This document shows, one piece after another, positions 25,558 through 33,373 of a stretch of 45,263 bases of DNA (positions are counted from its first letter, which is position 1; the number at the start of each line of letters is the position of its first letter). Below the pieces are notes generated by a model. That model had not been told where the DNA came from. It did not search any database and saw only the letters and a list, made by a program, of their open reading frames with translations. Origin of the DNA: an uncultured Lachnospiraceae bacterium (lineage in GTDB: Bacteria; Bacillota; Clostridia; Lachnospirales; Lachnospiraceae); assembly GCA_947630485.1 (NCBI GenBank), contig CANRHU010000022.1, forward strand, positions 1 to 45,263, read 5' to 3'. A program made the translations under genes and the position numbers.

Positions 25558-26097
25558 ATGGTTCAAAGAGCCGCGGAATTTGCCGCGAAAGCCCATGAAG
25601 GCGCCCTTCGCAAAGGGAGCAGTATGCCTTACATCGTTCATCCCAAGGAGGTGGCCGCGATTGTGGCAGTTATGGGCGGCGAACCGGAAGAAATTGCGGC
25701 GGCGTACCTGCATGATGTGATCGAGGATGCCGGGATTACCTATGCGCAGCTGCAGTGTGAATTTGGCCAAAAGGTGGCGGATCTGGTCTTGGCGGAAAGC
25801 GAAGACAAATCGAAGACGTGGATAGAGCGCAAACAGGCGACGATCAACCGGCTGCGCACAGCGTCCAGGGAAGAGAAGCTGATTACTTTCGCGGACAAGC
25901 TGAGCAATCTGCGCAGTACCGCCGAGGATTATCTGGCTATGGGCGATGTGATTTGGCAGAAATTCCGTCAGAAAGAGAAGGCTATGCACGCCTGGTACTA
26001 TCGGAGCGTGTTTGAGAGTTTCGCGGATTTTAAAGAATACCCGTTCTATGAAGAATATAAGATGCTTTTGGAGCTGGTATTTGGAGGCGTTGCCTGA
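25558..26097 (+). CDS. Small HD-domain phosphohydrolase, SpoT/MESH1-like
   Basis: A 179-residue stand-alone HD protein; GAGAGGA precedes the ATG. The motifs follow the RelA/SpoT hydrolase half: RKGSSMPYIVHP (His28), the HDVIED motif (His52, Asp53, Glu56, Asp57), the FGQKVADLV segment, and ADKLSNLRS with the last metal or substrate Asp. There is no synthetase, TGS or ACT domain, so it matches small alarmone hydrolases, which remove the 3'-pyrophosphate of (p)ppGpp; some relatives act on other nucleotides. It lies between malQ and the maltodextrin regulator but has its own promoter and terminator, so a link to carbon use is only suggested by position. Confidence 0.85.
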   Translation: MVQRAAEFAAKAHEGALRKGSSMPYIVHPKEVAAIVAVMGGEPEEIAAAYLHDVIEDAGITYAQLQCEFGQKVADLVLAESEDKSKTWIERKQATINRLRTASREEKLITFADKLSNLRSTAEDYLAMGDVIWQKFRQKEKAMHAWYYRSVFESFADFKEYPFYEEYKMLLELVFGGVA

Positions 26098-26100
26098 GAG

Positions 26101-26136
26101 GCAGACCGCAGGAGAAGAGACGGCGGTCTGCTTTTT
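26101..26136 (+). terminator. Terminator after the HD hydrolase gene
   Basis: A 9-bp perfect stem (26101-26109 with 26123-26131) is followed by TTTTT. It ends just before the stop of the convergent regulator gene. Confidence 0.85.
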
Positions 26137-26138
26137 GT

Positions 26139-27170
26139 CTATATCGGAAGTTTTCGCGGTGCGGCCAGGTTTCCCTGACGTGCCTTGCCAGTGCTGCTGC
26201 GGGTAATCAGTTCGGCCCGAAGCAGAAGAGTCCCGATATATGTCTGGTTAATCAGGCTGTTCAGCGCGTAGAAGCCGCAGTTGCCCAGCGCCTCCTGATT
26301 CTGGCGGATTGTGGTCAGGGGCGGGTTGGTGTAGGCTGCGAAAGGCGCGTCGTCGAAGCCAATGATGCTCAGGTCTTCCGGCACACGGTAGCCTAAGTCC
26401 ATACATTGGGTCAGCACTGCCTGTGCCATCAGATCGTAGCCGCAGATAATAGCCGTGACCTGGCTGTGCAGCTGGGCGGGCAGAAATTTGTTGGTGCACT
26501 CGGAGATGAAGTAGGAACGGCCGATGCAGTTTTTCTTTATCTCCAGTCCGTGGTTTTTCATGGCGCGGAGGAATGCATCGTGGCGGGCCTGCGTCACATA
26601 GGAGCCTTCTCCGCCTCCCAGGTATCCGATTTTCGTATGGCCTAATTCCTTTAGATGTTTGACGGCCATATAAAAGCCTTCATCATTGTTGACCCCTATG
26701 TAGCTGACCCGCGGGTTATCAAGGATGTAGTTATCATAGAGGACAGTTGGCGTCCGCGTTGTCTTGAGGTCTTTTTTCATCCAGGGATCCCTCAGCGTAA
26801 GTCCCATGGCGAAGGCGCCCTTGTACTCATGGGACAGCATAAAGGTGTCGTAGGACATAGCCTCCTGCTGTTCCGGCGTGACGTTGACCACGTCGACGTC
26901 CCAGCCGGCCGGAATTGCCAGCTTTTTGAATCCCATGACGATACCGTAGCCGAAAGCGGCCGGGTCGTTGTAATTAAAATTTTCTACAATCATACAGAGC
27001 TTGTCCGCGGTACCTTTGCGGGCACGGTTTCTCTCATATCCAATTTCCACGGCAGTCTCCAAAACCCGTTTTCGCAGAGTTTCGCTCACGTCGTCAGCGT
27101 TATTCAGCGCTTTTGAGACCGTCCCTTTGGAAATCCCTAATTTGTCGGCAATATCAATAATTGTAGGCAT
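26139..27170 (-). CDS. LacI-family transcriptional regulator of the maltodextrin genes
   Basis: A 343-residue regulator. The start is set at 27170 because AGGAG lies 7 nt upstream and the protein then begins at the usual LacI-type helix-turn-helix (MPTIIDIADKLGISKGTVSKALN); an in-frame upstream ATG would add 29 unrelated residues. The hinge (VLETAVEIGYERN) and the periplasmic-binding-like effector domain follow, with SYIGVNNDEGFYMAVKHL, GYLGGGEGS and DLSIIGFDDAPFAAYTNPPLTTIRQ. It is transcribed divergently from malEFG, so it most likely represses that operon until a maltodextrin-derived sugar binds. The sugar is not deducible from sequence. Confidence 0.92.
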   Translation of the reverse strand: MPTIIDIADKLGISKGTVSKALNNADDVSETLRKRVLETAVEIGYERNRARKGTADKLCMIVENFNYNDPAAFGYGIVMGFKKLAIPAGWDVDVVNVTPEQQEAMSYDTFMLSHEYKGAFAMGLTLRDPWMKKDLKTTRTPTVLYDNYILDNPRVSYIGVNNDEGFYMAVKHLKELGHTKIGYLGGGEGSYVTQARHDAFLRAMKNHGLEIKKNCIGRSYFISECTNKFLPAQLHSQVTAIICGYDLMAQAVLTQCMDLGYRVPEDLSIIGFDDAPFAAYTNPPLTTIRQNQEALGNCGFYALNSLINQTYIGTLLLRAELITRSSTGKARQGNLAAPRKLPI

Positions 27171-27280
27171 GTTTATCTCCTGATTCACTGGAATTGTTCT
27201 AGATTTTTCCGATTCCGCTCCGATGGTTTCGCAGTTCTGTTCAAAAATTAGTCGCATTGTCGATGGGAACGCTTAAGAAA

Positions 27281-27309
27281 ATTATACAAAAATATTCGCA
27301 TAATTGCAA
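27281..27309 (-). promoter_or_regulatory. Promoter of the LacI-family regulator gene
   Basis: On the - strand, TTGCAA (27304-27309), a 17-nt spacer and a perfect TATAAT (27281-27286). The leader to the ATG is about 100 nt. Confidence 0.75.
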
Positions 27310-27432
27310 GTGTTTCACGATACATGAGAAAAGTTTAGTATTGTTTCGTAAAAATCGGGAAGAATACATGTGCAATATTACGCCCGCGTGGAAAAAAGAA
27401 CTAAAAAAACTGGAAAAATTATCAAAAATCAC

Positions 27433-27461
27433 TTGACAATCTGCCGCAAAAAGCGTAATAA
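27433..27461 (+). promoter_or_regulatory. Promoter of malEFG
   Basis: A consensus TTGACA (27433-27438), a 17-nt spacer and TAATAA (27456-27461). Transcription would start near 27468. Confidence 0.75.
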
Positions 27462-27471
27462 TAAGCATATC

Positions 27472-27495
27472 AGAAACTAAGCGAAACTTTTGGGA
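27472..27495 (+). promoter_or_regulatory. Candidate operator just after the malEFG transcription start
   Basis: GAAACT occurs twice, 10 nt apart (27473-27478, 27483-27488). The second copy lies within CGAAACTTTTG (27482-27492), an imperfect palindrome of the AT-flanked kind bound by LacI-family proteins. The position at about +5 to +27 suits a repressor. Low confidence. Confidence 0.35.
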
Positions 27496-27529
27496 AGACC
27501 AAAAGCCGCGAGAAAGGACGGTAAGAGCT

Positions 27530-28774
27530 ATGAAGAAACATGCAGCAATCCTGATGGCCGCTGTTACACTGGCGGCAGCCTGTCTGGGGGGGTGCTCTGG
27601 CAATGGAACCACCCATACAGGTCAGGGCGGCGTGCAGCATGTCCGCCTGATGGTATGGGCTCCCTCCGAGGACCAGTCCATTGACAGCGGGCAGTGGCTG
27701 CAGAAATCCTGCGACGCGTTTGCCGCGCAGCACCCGGAGTATGATATCGAGTTTATCTACGGGGTGGCGGATGAAGCGACAGCAGCGTCCCAGGTGGCAC
27801 AGGATCCGGAGGCCAGTGCTGACGTATTCATGTATGCCAACGACAACATCACGACGCTGACCAACGCCAAGGCGGCGGCCAAATTCGGCGGTATCTACAG
27901 GGAGCAGATCGAAAGCACCAGTTCCGAAACCATCGTGAACTCCCTGACGTTGGACGGCTTTTTGTATGGTGTACCGTTTACGACGAACACCTGGTACATG
28001 TTCTACGACAAGAGCGTGTTTTCTGAGGAGGACGTGAAAAGCCTTGACGCTATGCTGGAAAAAGGCGTCGTGTCGTTTCCGTTCACGAATTCCTGGTATC
28101 TTCCGGCCTTTTATGTAGCGAATGGATGTACACTGTTCGGTGACGGAACGGATGAGGCGGCCGGCGTAGACTTTGCCGGCGATAAGGCTACGGCAGTTAC
28201 GGATTACCTGATCGATCTGTTGGACAATCCGAATTTCGTGGTAGATTCGGATGGTTCCGGAATGGCCGGCCTGCGTGACGGAAGCATCAAAGCTATTTTT
28301 ACCGGTTCCTGGGATGCGGCCAGCATCCATGAAATTCTGGGCGACAATATGGGCGTGGCGGCCCCGCCTGCTTTCACATTAAACGGCGAGGAAAAGCAGA
28401 TGATGGCCTATGCCGGTTCTAAGGCGATCGGCGTTAATGCGACGTCCGACTATATGCTTCCGGCGATCCAGCTGGCGATTTATCTGGGCTCCGCGGAGGC
28501 ACAGCAGCTGCATTACGAGCTGAGAAATGTGGTTCCCTGCAATACAGAGCTTTTGGCCCGTCCTGAGGTGGCCAGCGATATGCTGGTGGCGGCGCAGAAT
28601 GATACCTTCGACCGCACGTCGATTCTTCAGCCTTTCGTTGCCGCTATGAGCAACTGCTGGAGCCCGGTAGAGAACATGGGAAAAGGTATCCGCAATAAGA
28701 CCGTAACCCATGAAAACGCGGGTGAGCAGACGCAGGCTATGAACGACGCGATGAACAGCGACGGAATTTCATAA
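27530..28774 (+). CDS. malE: Maltose/maltodextrin ABC transporter substrate-binding lipoprotein
   Basis: A 414-residue lipoprotein; AAAGGACGG precedes the ATG. The signal peptide ends in a lipobox LGGC (Cys22), so the mature protein is lipid-anchored at the outer face of the membrane. The fold is that of family 1 extracellular solute-binding proteins (VRLMVWAPSEDQS, DVFMYANDNITTL, NTWYMFYDKSVF, AIFTGSWDA, MMAYAGSKAIGVNA). It is the first gene of malEFG and is followed by two permease genes and divergent from a LacI-family regulator, which together with MalQ and debranching genes nearby points to maltodextrins as substrate. The exact oligosaccharide length preference is not visible. Confidence 0.9.
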   Translation: MKKHAAILMAAVTLAAACLGGCSGNGTTHTGQGGVQHVRLMVWAPSEDQSIDSGQWLQKSCDAFAAQHPEYDIEFIYGVADEATAASQVAQDPEASADVFMYANDNITTLTNAKAAAKFGGIYREQIESTSSETIVNSLTLDGFLYGVPFTTNTWYMFYDKSVFSEEDVKSLDAMLEKGVVSFPFTNSWYLPAFYVANGCTLFGDGTDEAAGVDFAGDKATAVTDYLIDLLDNPNFVVDSDGSGMAGLRDGSIKAIFTGSWDAASIHEILGDNMGVAAPPAFTLNGEEKQMMAYAGSKAIGVNATSDYMLPAIQLAIYLGSAEAQQLHYELRNVVPCNTELLARPEVASDMLVAAQNDTFDRTSILQPFVAAMSNCWSPVENMGKGIRNKTVTHENAGEQTQAMNDAMNSDGIS

Positions 28775-28789
28775 AGGAAAGGGGCGACG

Positions 28790-30172
28790 ATGATGGGACT
28801 TTTTAAAGATAGAGTAAATGAATTTCCTACCCCATACACGGTTTCAGCGGCCGCGACAAAGGGCGGCCCGGAGACCAAACTGTCCATGCTGGTGCTGGGG
28901 TTTGGCAACATTGTGCATAAACAGGTCGTCAAGGGTGTTCTCTACCTGGCGGCGGAGATCGCATATATCGTGTTTATGGTTACCCATGGTTTCCACTGTC
29001 TGGCCATGCTTCCGTCCCTGGGCTGGGTGGAGCAGGAGGAATACTGGAATGAGGCTCTGCAGATTTATGAGTATACCAAAGGCGATAATTCCATTCTGAT
29101 TCTGTTATATGGCGTGGCGACGATTCTCTTAACGCTCTTCATGGTATGGTTCTGGAGAGAGTGCGTAAAGAGCGCCTATACGGTGGAGTGCCTGTCTAAA
29201 GAAGGCCGCCATGTAAATACATTTAAAGAAGATCTGCACACATTGCTTCATGAGAATGTTCAGAGACTTCTGATGACGCCGTCGCTGATCTTTATCTTTG
29301 GATTTACGGTACTGCCGCTGATTTTCATGATCTGCATGGCCTTTACCAGCTACAGCAAGATCGGAAATCACCTGCTGCTGTTTGAGTGGGTCGGCCTTGA
29401 TAATTTTAAGACGCTGTTTGATTCCAACAGTATTCTGGGCGGTACTTTCTGGTCCGTTTTGGGATGGACGCTGATATGGGCGTTTTTTGCCACATTTACC
29501 AACTACATTTTTGGTATGATCCTGGCGATCGTGATTAACCGCGACGGAACCAGGGCGAAGGGCTTCTGGAGATTCTGCTTTGTGCTCTCCTGCGCGGTGC
29601 CTTCGTTTGTGTCCCTGCTGATCATGCGCACCATGCTGCAGCCAAACGGCGCGGTCAATGTGCTTCTGCGCAATCTGGGCCTGATCAGCGCGGATTCAGC
29701 CCTCCCGTTCTTTACTGACCCGCTGTGGGCCAGGGTGACGGTCATCGTCATCAATATCTGGGTGGGCGTGCCGTATACGCTGCTCCAGCTGACCGGCGTG
29801 CTGCAGAATATTCCCGGCGAGCTCTATGAGGCGGCCCGGGTGGACGGCGCCAATCCCGTTCAGATCTTTATGAAGATTACGCTTCCCTATATGCTGTTTA
29901 TTACAACCCCGTATCTGATCTCCACGTTTACGGGCAATGTAAACAACTTTAACATCATTTACCTGCTGTCGGGCGGCGATCCGGTGACGGATCTGGCTTC
30001 CACAGCCGGCAAGACAGACCTTCTGGTCACATGGCTCTATAAGCTGACCATTGACAAACAGTACTATAACATCGGCGCGGTTATCGGAATCCTGACATTC
30101 ATCATCCTGGCTGTCGGCGCGCTGCTGACCTACCGCAACAGCAAATCTTACAAAGATGAGGAGGCGTTCTAA
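28790..30172 (+). CDS. malF: Maltodextrin ABC transporter permease MalF
   Basis: A 460-residue integral membrane protein starting 15 nt after malE (tandem ATG ATG; AGGAAAGGGG upstream). Two N-terminal spans (ending near VTHGFH and MVWFWREC) precede the core permease domain, an arrangement like MalF, which is longer than MalG. The EAA loop that contacts the ATPase reads ELYEAARVDGANPVQIFMKITLPYM in outline (around residue 346-370). Its partner is MalG, encoded directly downstream; together they form the channel. The ATPase (MsmK/MalK type) is not encoded in the window, as is usual in Firmicutes that share one ATPase among importers. Confidence 0.93.
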   Translation: MMGLFKDRVNEFPTPYTVSAAATKGGPETKLSMLVLGFGNIVHKQVVKGVLYLAAEIAYIVFMVTHGFHCLAMLPSLGWVEQEEYWNEALQIYEYTKGDNSILILLYGVATILLTLFMVWFWRECVKSAYTVECLSKEGRHVNTFKEDLHTLLHENVQRLLMTPSLIFIFGFTVLPLIFMICMAFTSYSKIGNHLLLFEWVGLDNFKTLFDSNSILGGTFWSVLGWTLIWAFFATFTNYIFGMILAIVINRDGTRAKGFWRFCFVLSCAVPSFVSLLIMRTMLQPNGAVNVLLRNLGLISADSALPFFTDPLWARVTVIVINIWVGVPYTLLQLTGVLQNIPGELYEAARVDGANPVQIFMKITLPYMLFITTPYLISTFTGNVNNFNIIYLLSGGDPVTDLASTAGKTDLLVTWLYKLTIDKQYYNIGAVIGILTFIILAVGALLTYRNSKSYKDEEAF

Positions 30173-30174
30173 AT

Positions 30175-31047
30175 ATGAAAGAGACCAGACAGGTATCGGC
30201 AAAGCGCAAACGCTTTGTAACCAATACAATCGTCCATATCGTGCTGGCAATTCTGGCCGTGATTTGGGTCTTCCCCATCCTGTGGGTTATACTGACCAGC
30301 TTCCGCGCGGAGAAGGGCTCCTACGTGTCCACGTTCCTGCCCAAGAGCTACACGATAGCGAACTATACACGCTTATTTACGGATACGACGATCCTGAACT
30401 TCCCGAAAATGTTCGGCAATACGCTGTTCATCGCCGTATGCTCCTGCATCCTGTCCACGTTCTATGTGCTGGCGGTATCCTACTGCCTGTCCAGGATTAA
30501 ATTTAAGATGCGCAAGCCTTACATGAATATGGCCATGGTATTGGGGCTGTTCCCGGGCTTTATGTCCATGGTGGCAGTGTATTTCATCCTGAAGGCGCTG
30601 GGTCTGTCCGAGGGCGGACTGATTCGTCTGGCATTGATTCTGTGCTATTCAGGCGGCGCAGGTCTGGGATTCCAGATTGCCAAGGGATTTTTTGACACGA
30701 TTCCCCGTGCAATCGACGAGGCTGCCCTGATCGACGGCTGCACCCGGTGGCAGATTTTCTATAAGATCACGCTTCCGTTAAGCAAGCCTGTGATTATTTA
30801 CACGGTGCTGACGTCCTTCATCGGACCGTGGGTGGACTTCATCTTCGCCAAAGTTATTTGTCGTGCCAACGCCGATTATTATACGGTGGCGATCGGCCTG
30901 TGGCGAATGCTGGAGAAGGAATACATCGACAGCTGGTACACCTGCTTTGCGGCCGGGGCCGTGCTGATTTCGATTCCGATCGCAATCCTGTTCATGTTCC
31001 TGCAGAGGTTCTATGTAGACGGTATGTCCGGAGCTGTAAAGGGTTAA
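30175..31047 (+). CDS. malG: Maltodextrin ABC transporter permease MalG
   Basis: A 290-residue permease whose ATG follows the malF stop after 2 nt; GAGGAGG inside the end of malF serves as RBS. Six membrane spans are apparent, starting with IVHIVLAILAVIWVFPILWVI in outline. The EAA motif (AIDEAALIDGCTRWQIFYKI in outline, around residue 180) is present for docking to the shared ATPase. It is the last gene of malEFG. The downstream gap carries two hairpins and the second copy of the intergenic hairpin element before the debranching gene promoter. Confidence 0.94.
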   Translation: MKETRQVSAKRKRFVTNTIVHIVLAILAVIWVFPILWVILTSFRAEKGSYVSTFLPKSYTIANYTRLFTDTTILNFPKMFGNTLFIAVCSCILSTFYVLAVSYCLSRIKFKMRKPYMNMAMVLGLFPGFMSMVAVYFILKALGLSEGGLIRLALILCYSGGAGLGFQIAKGFFDTIPRAIDEAALIDGCTRWQIFYKITLPLSKPVIIYTVLTSFIGPWVDFIFAKVICRANADYYTVAIGLWRMLEKEYIDSWYTCFAAGAVLISIPIAILFMFLQRFYVDGMSGAVKG

Positions 31048-31053
31048 TGTACA

Positions 31054-31116
31054 GCCGCGGAAGCGGCATATTGAAAGGCGGCAGCCAGGGGGGAGGGAAT
31101 GACCTTTGGCTGCCGC
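31054..31116 (+). terminator. Hairpins after malG, probable transcript end
   Basis: GCCGC-GGAA-GCGGC (31054-31067) is a small GNRA-loop hairpin. A perfect 10-bp stem (31078-31087 with 31107-31116) follows. Neither has a strong U-run, so termination may be leaky. Confidence 0.55.
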
Positions 31117-31122
31117 GAAGTA

Positions 31123-31165
31123 TTTCCATGCGAGCAGAACGCCAGTGACGCTCTGCTCGTATTTT
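31123..31165. repeat. Intergenic hairpin element, copy 2
   Basis: The same TTTCCATG flank, CCAGTGA loop and CGTATTTT flank as the copy at 24547-24589. The stem is 31131-31141 with 31149-31159 (one A.C mismatch). Several stem positions differ from copy 1 but remain paired. Confidence 0.75.
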
Positions 31166-31196
31166 CCGGGGAAGTATTTTCAGAGTGCGGAAACAG

Positions 31197-31225
31197 TTGC
31201 AATGGGCGGTGTTTTCATGTACACT
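31197..31225 (+). promoter_or_regulatory. Promoter of the debranching/GH31 operon
   Basis: TTGCAA (31197-31202), a 17-nt spacer and TACACT (31220-31225). The leader to the ATG at 31285 is about 52 nt. Confidence 0.6.
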
Positions 31226-31284
31226 GATAGGTGGCGGCAGATGAGGGCGGCAGGGTATAGAAACAGAGATAGGAAGAACGAATT

Positions 31285-33363
31285 ATGCGATTTGTATATG
31301 GAAAACAGGATTGGGCGACGCGGGAGCGGGGGCAGGAAAACGTATATCTGCTGACCAACGGCCTTGGCGGATTCTCCAGCGCGTCCATGATCAATTCGAA
31401 TACAAGGAATGATCATGCGTTTTTGATGGCCAGCCTGCGGGCGCCGAACGTGCGGTATAATCTGGTGAACCGCCTGGAGGAGACGCTGGAAATTGCCGGG
31501 GATTTCCCGGAGGAGCCGGCCGCTGTGGAGCGGGTTCGCCGCGTGCATCTGTCATCGCAGGAATTCGCGGATGCGGCCCGTAATGAGAACGGTTATCTGT
31601 ATTTGAACAGTTTTGTGTATGAAGATTACCCGGAGTGGACGTTTCAGGCAGGCGGCGTGGAAGTGGTAAAACGCGTGGCTATGGCGCAGGGGAAGAATCT
31701 GACGGCGGTACAGTACCTGATGGAGAACCGTATGGATACGGACGCAAGCCTGACAGTGACGCCGCATCTGCAGTTTGTGCCGAAGGGGAAGCCGCTGACG
31801 GGCGAACCGGAATTTATGGTGAAGAAGCGCGGCGGGGAAAATGGCGGAGAGCCTGCGGCGTATGAGATTACGGCCCTCGGTCAGCGGCTGTATTTTCGGA
31901 CGGACGGCGATGTGAGAGTATTTGCGCAGCAATTTTGCGAAGGCGCATATTATGCCTACGACGCCTGTGACGGACGCGAGAGCGAAGGCCGAACCTGCGT
32001 TGTTTGCGAGATTAAGAAAGATATTCCGGCGCACACCTGCGTGACGCTGGAAATGATATATCATACGCGGTGCGAATTCCCCGATTCCGCGGAGCAGGTT
32101 ATAAATGGGGCGGCAGAGTACCGGCGCAGCCTGAGAGAAGCGGCGGAAGGCGGATATCAGGGGCGCAGGCACGGGCTGCATTCTCCTGCGGCGCTGCAGC
32201 TGGCTGTAAGCGCCAACCAGTTTATATCGGAGCGGGAATCGACAGGCGGACGGACGATTCTGGCCGGGTATCCGTTCTTTGAGGACTGGGGCCGCGACAC
32301 CATGATCGCGCTGGAGGGCTGCTGCATGACGACCGGACAGTATGGCACGGCAAAGAGTATTCTGAGGACGTTTGCCGCCTATTGCCGGAAGGGCCTGATG
32401 CCGAATCTGTTTCCGGAAGGAAGCGCCAAGCCCCGGTATAATACGGCGGACGCCGCCCTTCTGTTTATCAACAGCGTCTATATGTATGTGAGACGGACCG
32501 GAGAGACGGAGTTTGCCCGGGAGATGTGGCCTGTGATGACGCAGATCATTGAGGCTTACCGGGATGGAACCGATTACGGCATCTGTATGGATGCGGACGG
32601 ACTGATCCGCGCCGGGCTGGCGTATGATCAGGTAACCTGGATGGACGTCAGGATCGGCGATTATTTGCCCACGCCGCGCCACGGCAAGCCGGTGGAGATC
32701 AACGCTTACTGGTATAACGCGTTAAAGATAATGGAGAAGCTGGGCGCAGAATGTACCGGAAGTGCGGATGGGCGGGCGTTCGGGCTCCTCTGCGGGCAGC
32801 TGGCTGAAAAGGTGCGGGAGAGCTTCCGTGAGAAATTCTGGATAGAGGAAAAGGGCTGTCTGCGGGATGTATTGTCCGGCACGAAAGCGGACGAACAGTT
32901 CCGGTGCAATCAGATTTGGGCGGTTTCCATGCCGTTTTCCATGCTGAATAAAAAGCAGGAAAGACGGATTGTGGACGCGGTTTATGAGAAGCTGTATACG
33001 CCTCTGGGACTGCGGACACTGGGCATGGACGATGCGGAATTTTGCGGCGCTTATGGCGGAGAGCTGCGCGCACGGGATCTGGCTTATCATCAGGGAACCG
33101 TGTGGGTGTTCCCTTTGGGGGCCTACTATCTGGCGTACCTGAAAACCAGGGACTATGCCGCGGACGCGGTGCGGACGGTAAAGAGGCAGCTGGAAGCCAT
33201 GGAAGGAGCTATGCAGGAGGGATGCATCGGACAGCTGCCGGAAATTTATGACGGGGAACGGCCTGCGTTCTCCCGAGGATGCTTTGCGCAGGCGTGGAGC
33301 GCGGGGGAAATCCTGCGCGCATATGAGGCGGTCGAGAACGGAATGAATTTTGCAGAGGCATAG
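31285..33363 (+). CDS. Glycogen/maltodextrin debranching enzyme (amylo-alpha-1,6-glucosidase, GH133)
   Basis: A 692-residue protein; AGGAAG precedes the ATG. An N-terminal GDE_N-type beta domain (starting RFVYGKQDWATRERGQENV in outline) is followed by an (alpha/alpha)6 domain. That domain carries the GDE_C hallmarks: YPFFEDWGRDTMIALEG (about residue 327-345), GLMPNLFPEG, YNTADAALLFINSVY (about 383-398), and TWMDVRIGDYLPTPRHG with EINAYWYNAL. The enzyme removes alpha-1,6 branch glucose left after outer chain shortening. It is the first gene of a two-gene operon with the GH31 alpha-glucosidase (10-nt gap), a pairing that finishes breakdown of imported or stored glucans. Confidence 0.92.
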   Translation: MRFVYGKQDWATRERGQENVYLLTNGLGGFSSASMINSNTRNDHAFLMASLRAPNVRYNLVNRLEETLEIAGDFPEEPAAVERVRRVHLSSQEFADAARNENGYLYLNSFVYEDYPEWTFQAGGVEVVKRVAMAQGKNLTAVQYLMENRMDTDASLTVTPHLQFVPKGKPLTGEPEFMVKKRGGENGGEPAAYEITALGQRLYFRTDGDVRVFAQQFCEGAYYAYDACDGRESEGRTCVVCEIKKDIPAHTCVTLEMIYHTRCEFPDSAEQVINGAAEYRRSLREAAEGGYQGRRHGLHSPAALQLAVSANQFISERESTGGRTILAGYPFFEDWGRDTMIALEGCCMTTGQYGTAKSILRTFAAYCRKGLMPNLFPEGSAKPRYNTADAALLFINSVYMYVRRTGETEFAREMWPVMTQIIEAYRDGTDYGICMDADGLIRAGLAYDQVTWMDVRIGDYLPTPRHGKPVEINAYWYNALKIMEKLGAECTGSADGRAFGLLCGQLAEKVRESFREKFWIEEKGCLRDVLSGTKADEQFRCNQIWAVSMPFSMLNKKQERRIVDAVYEKLYTPLGLRTLGMDDAEFCGAYGGELRARDLAYHQGTVWVFPLGAYYLAYLKTRDYAADAVRTVKRQLEAMEGAMQEGCIGQLPEIYDGERPAFSRGCFAQAWSAGEILRAYEAVENGMNFAEA

Positions 33364-33373
33364 GAGGATAGTT

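Noticed and set aside
27311..27326. CcpA cre site upstream of malEFG
   Set aside because: The CG dinucleotide is misplaced relative to the cre consensus and key A/T positions do not match.
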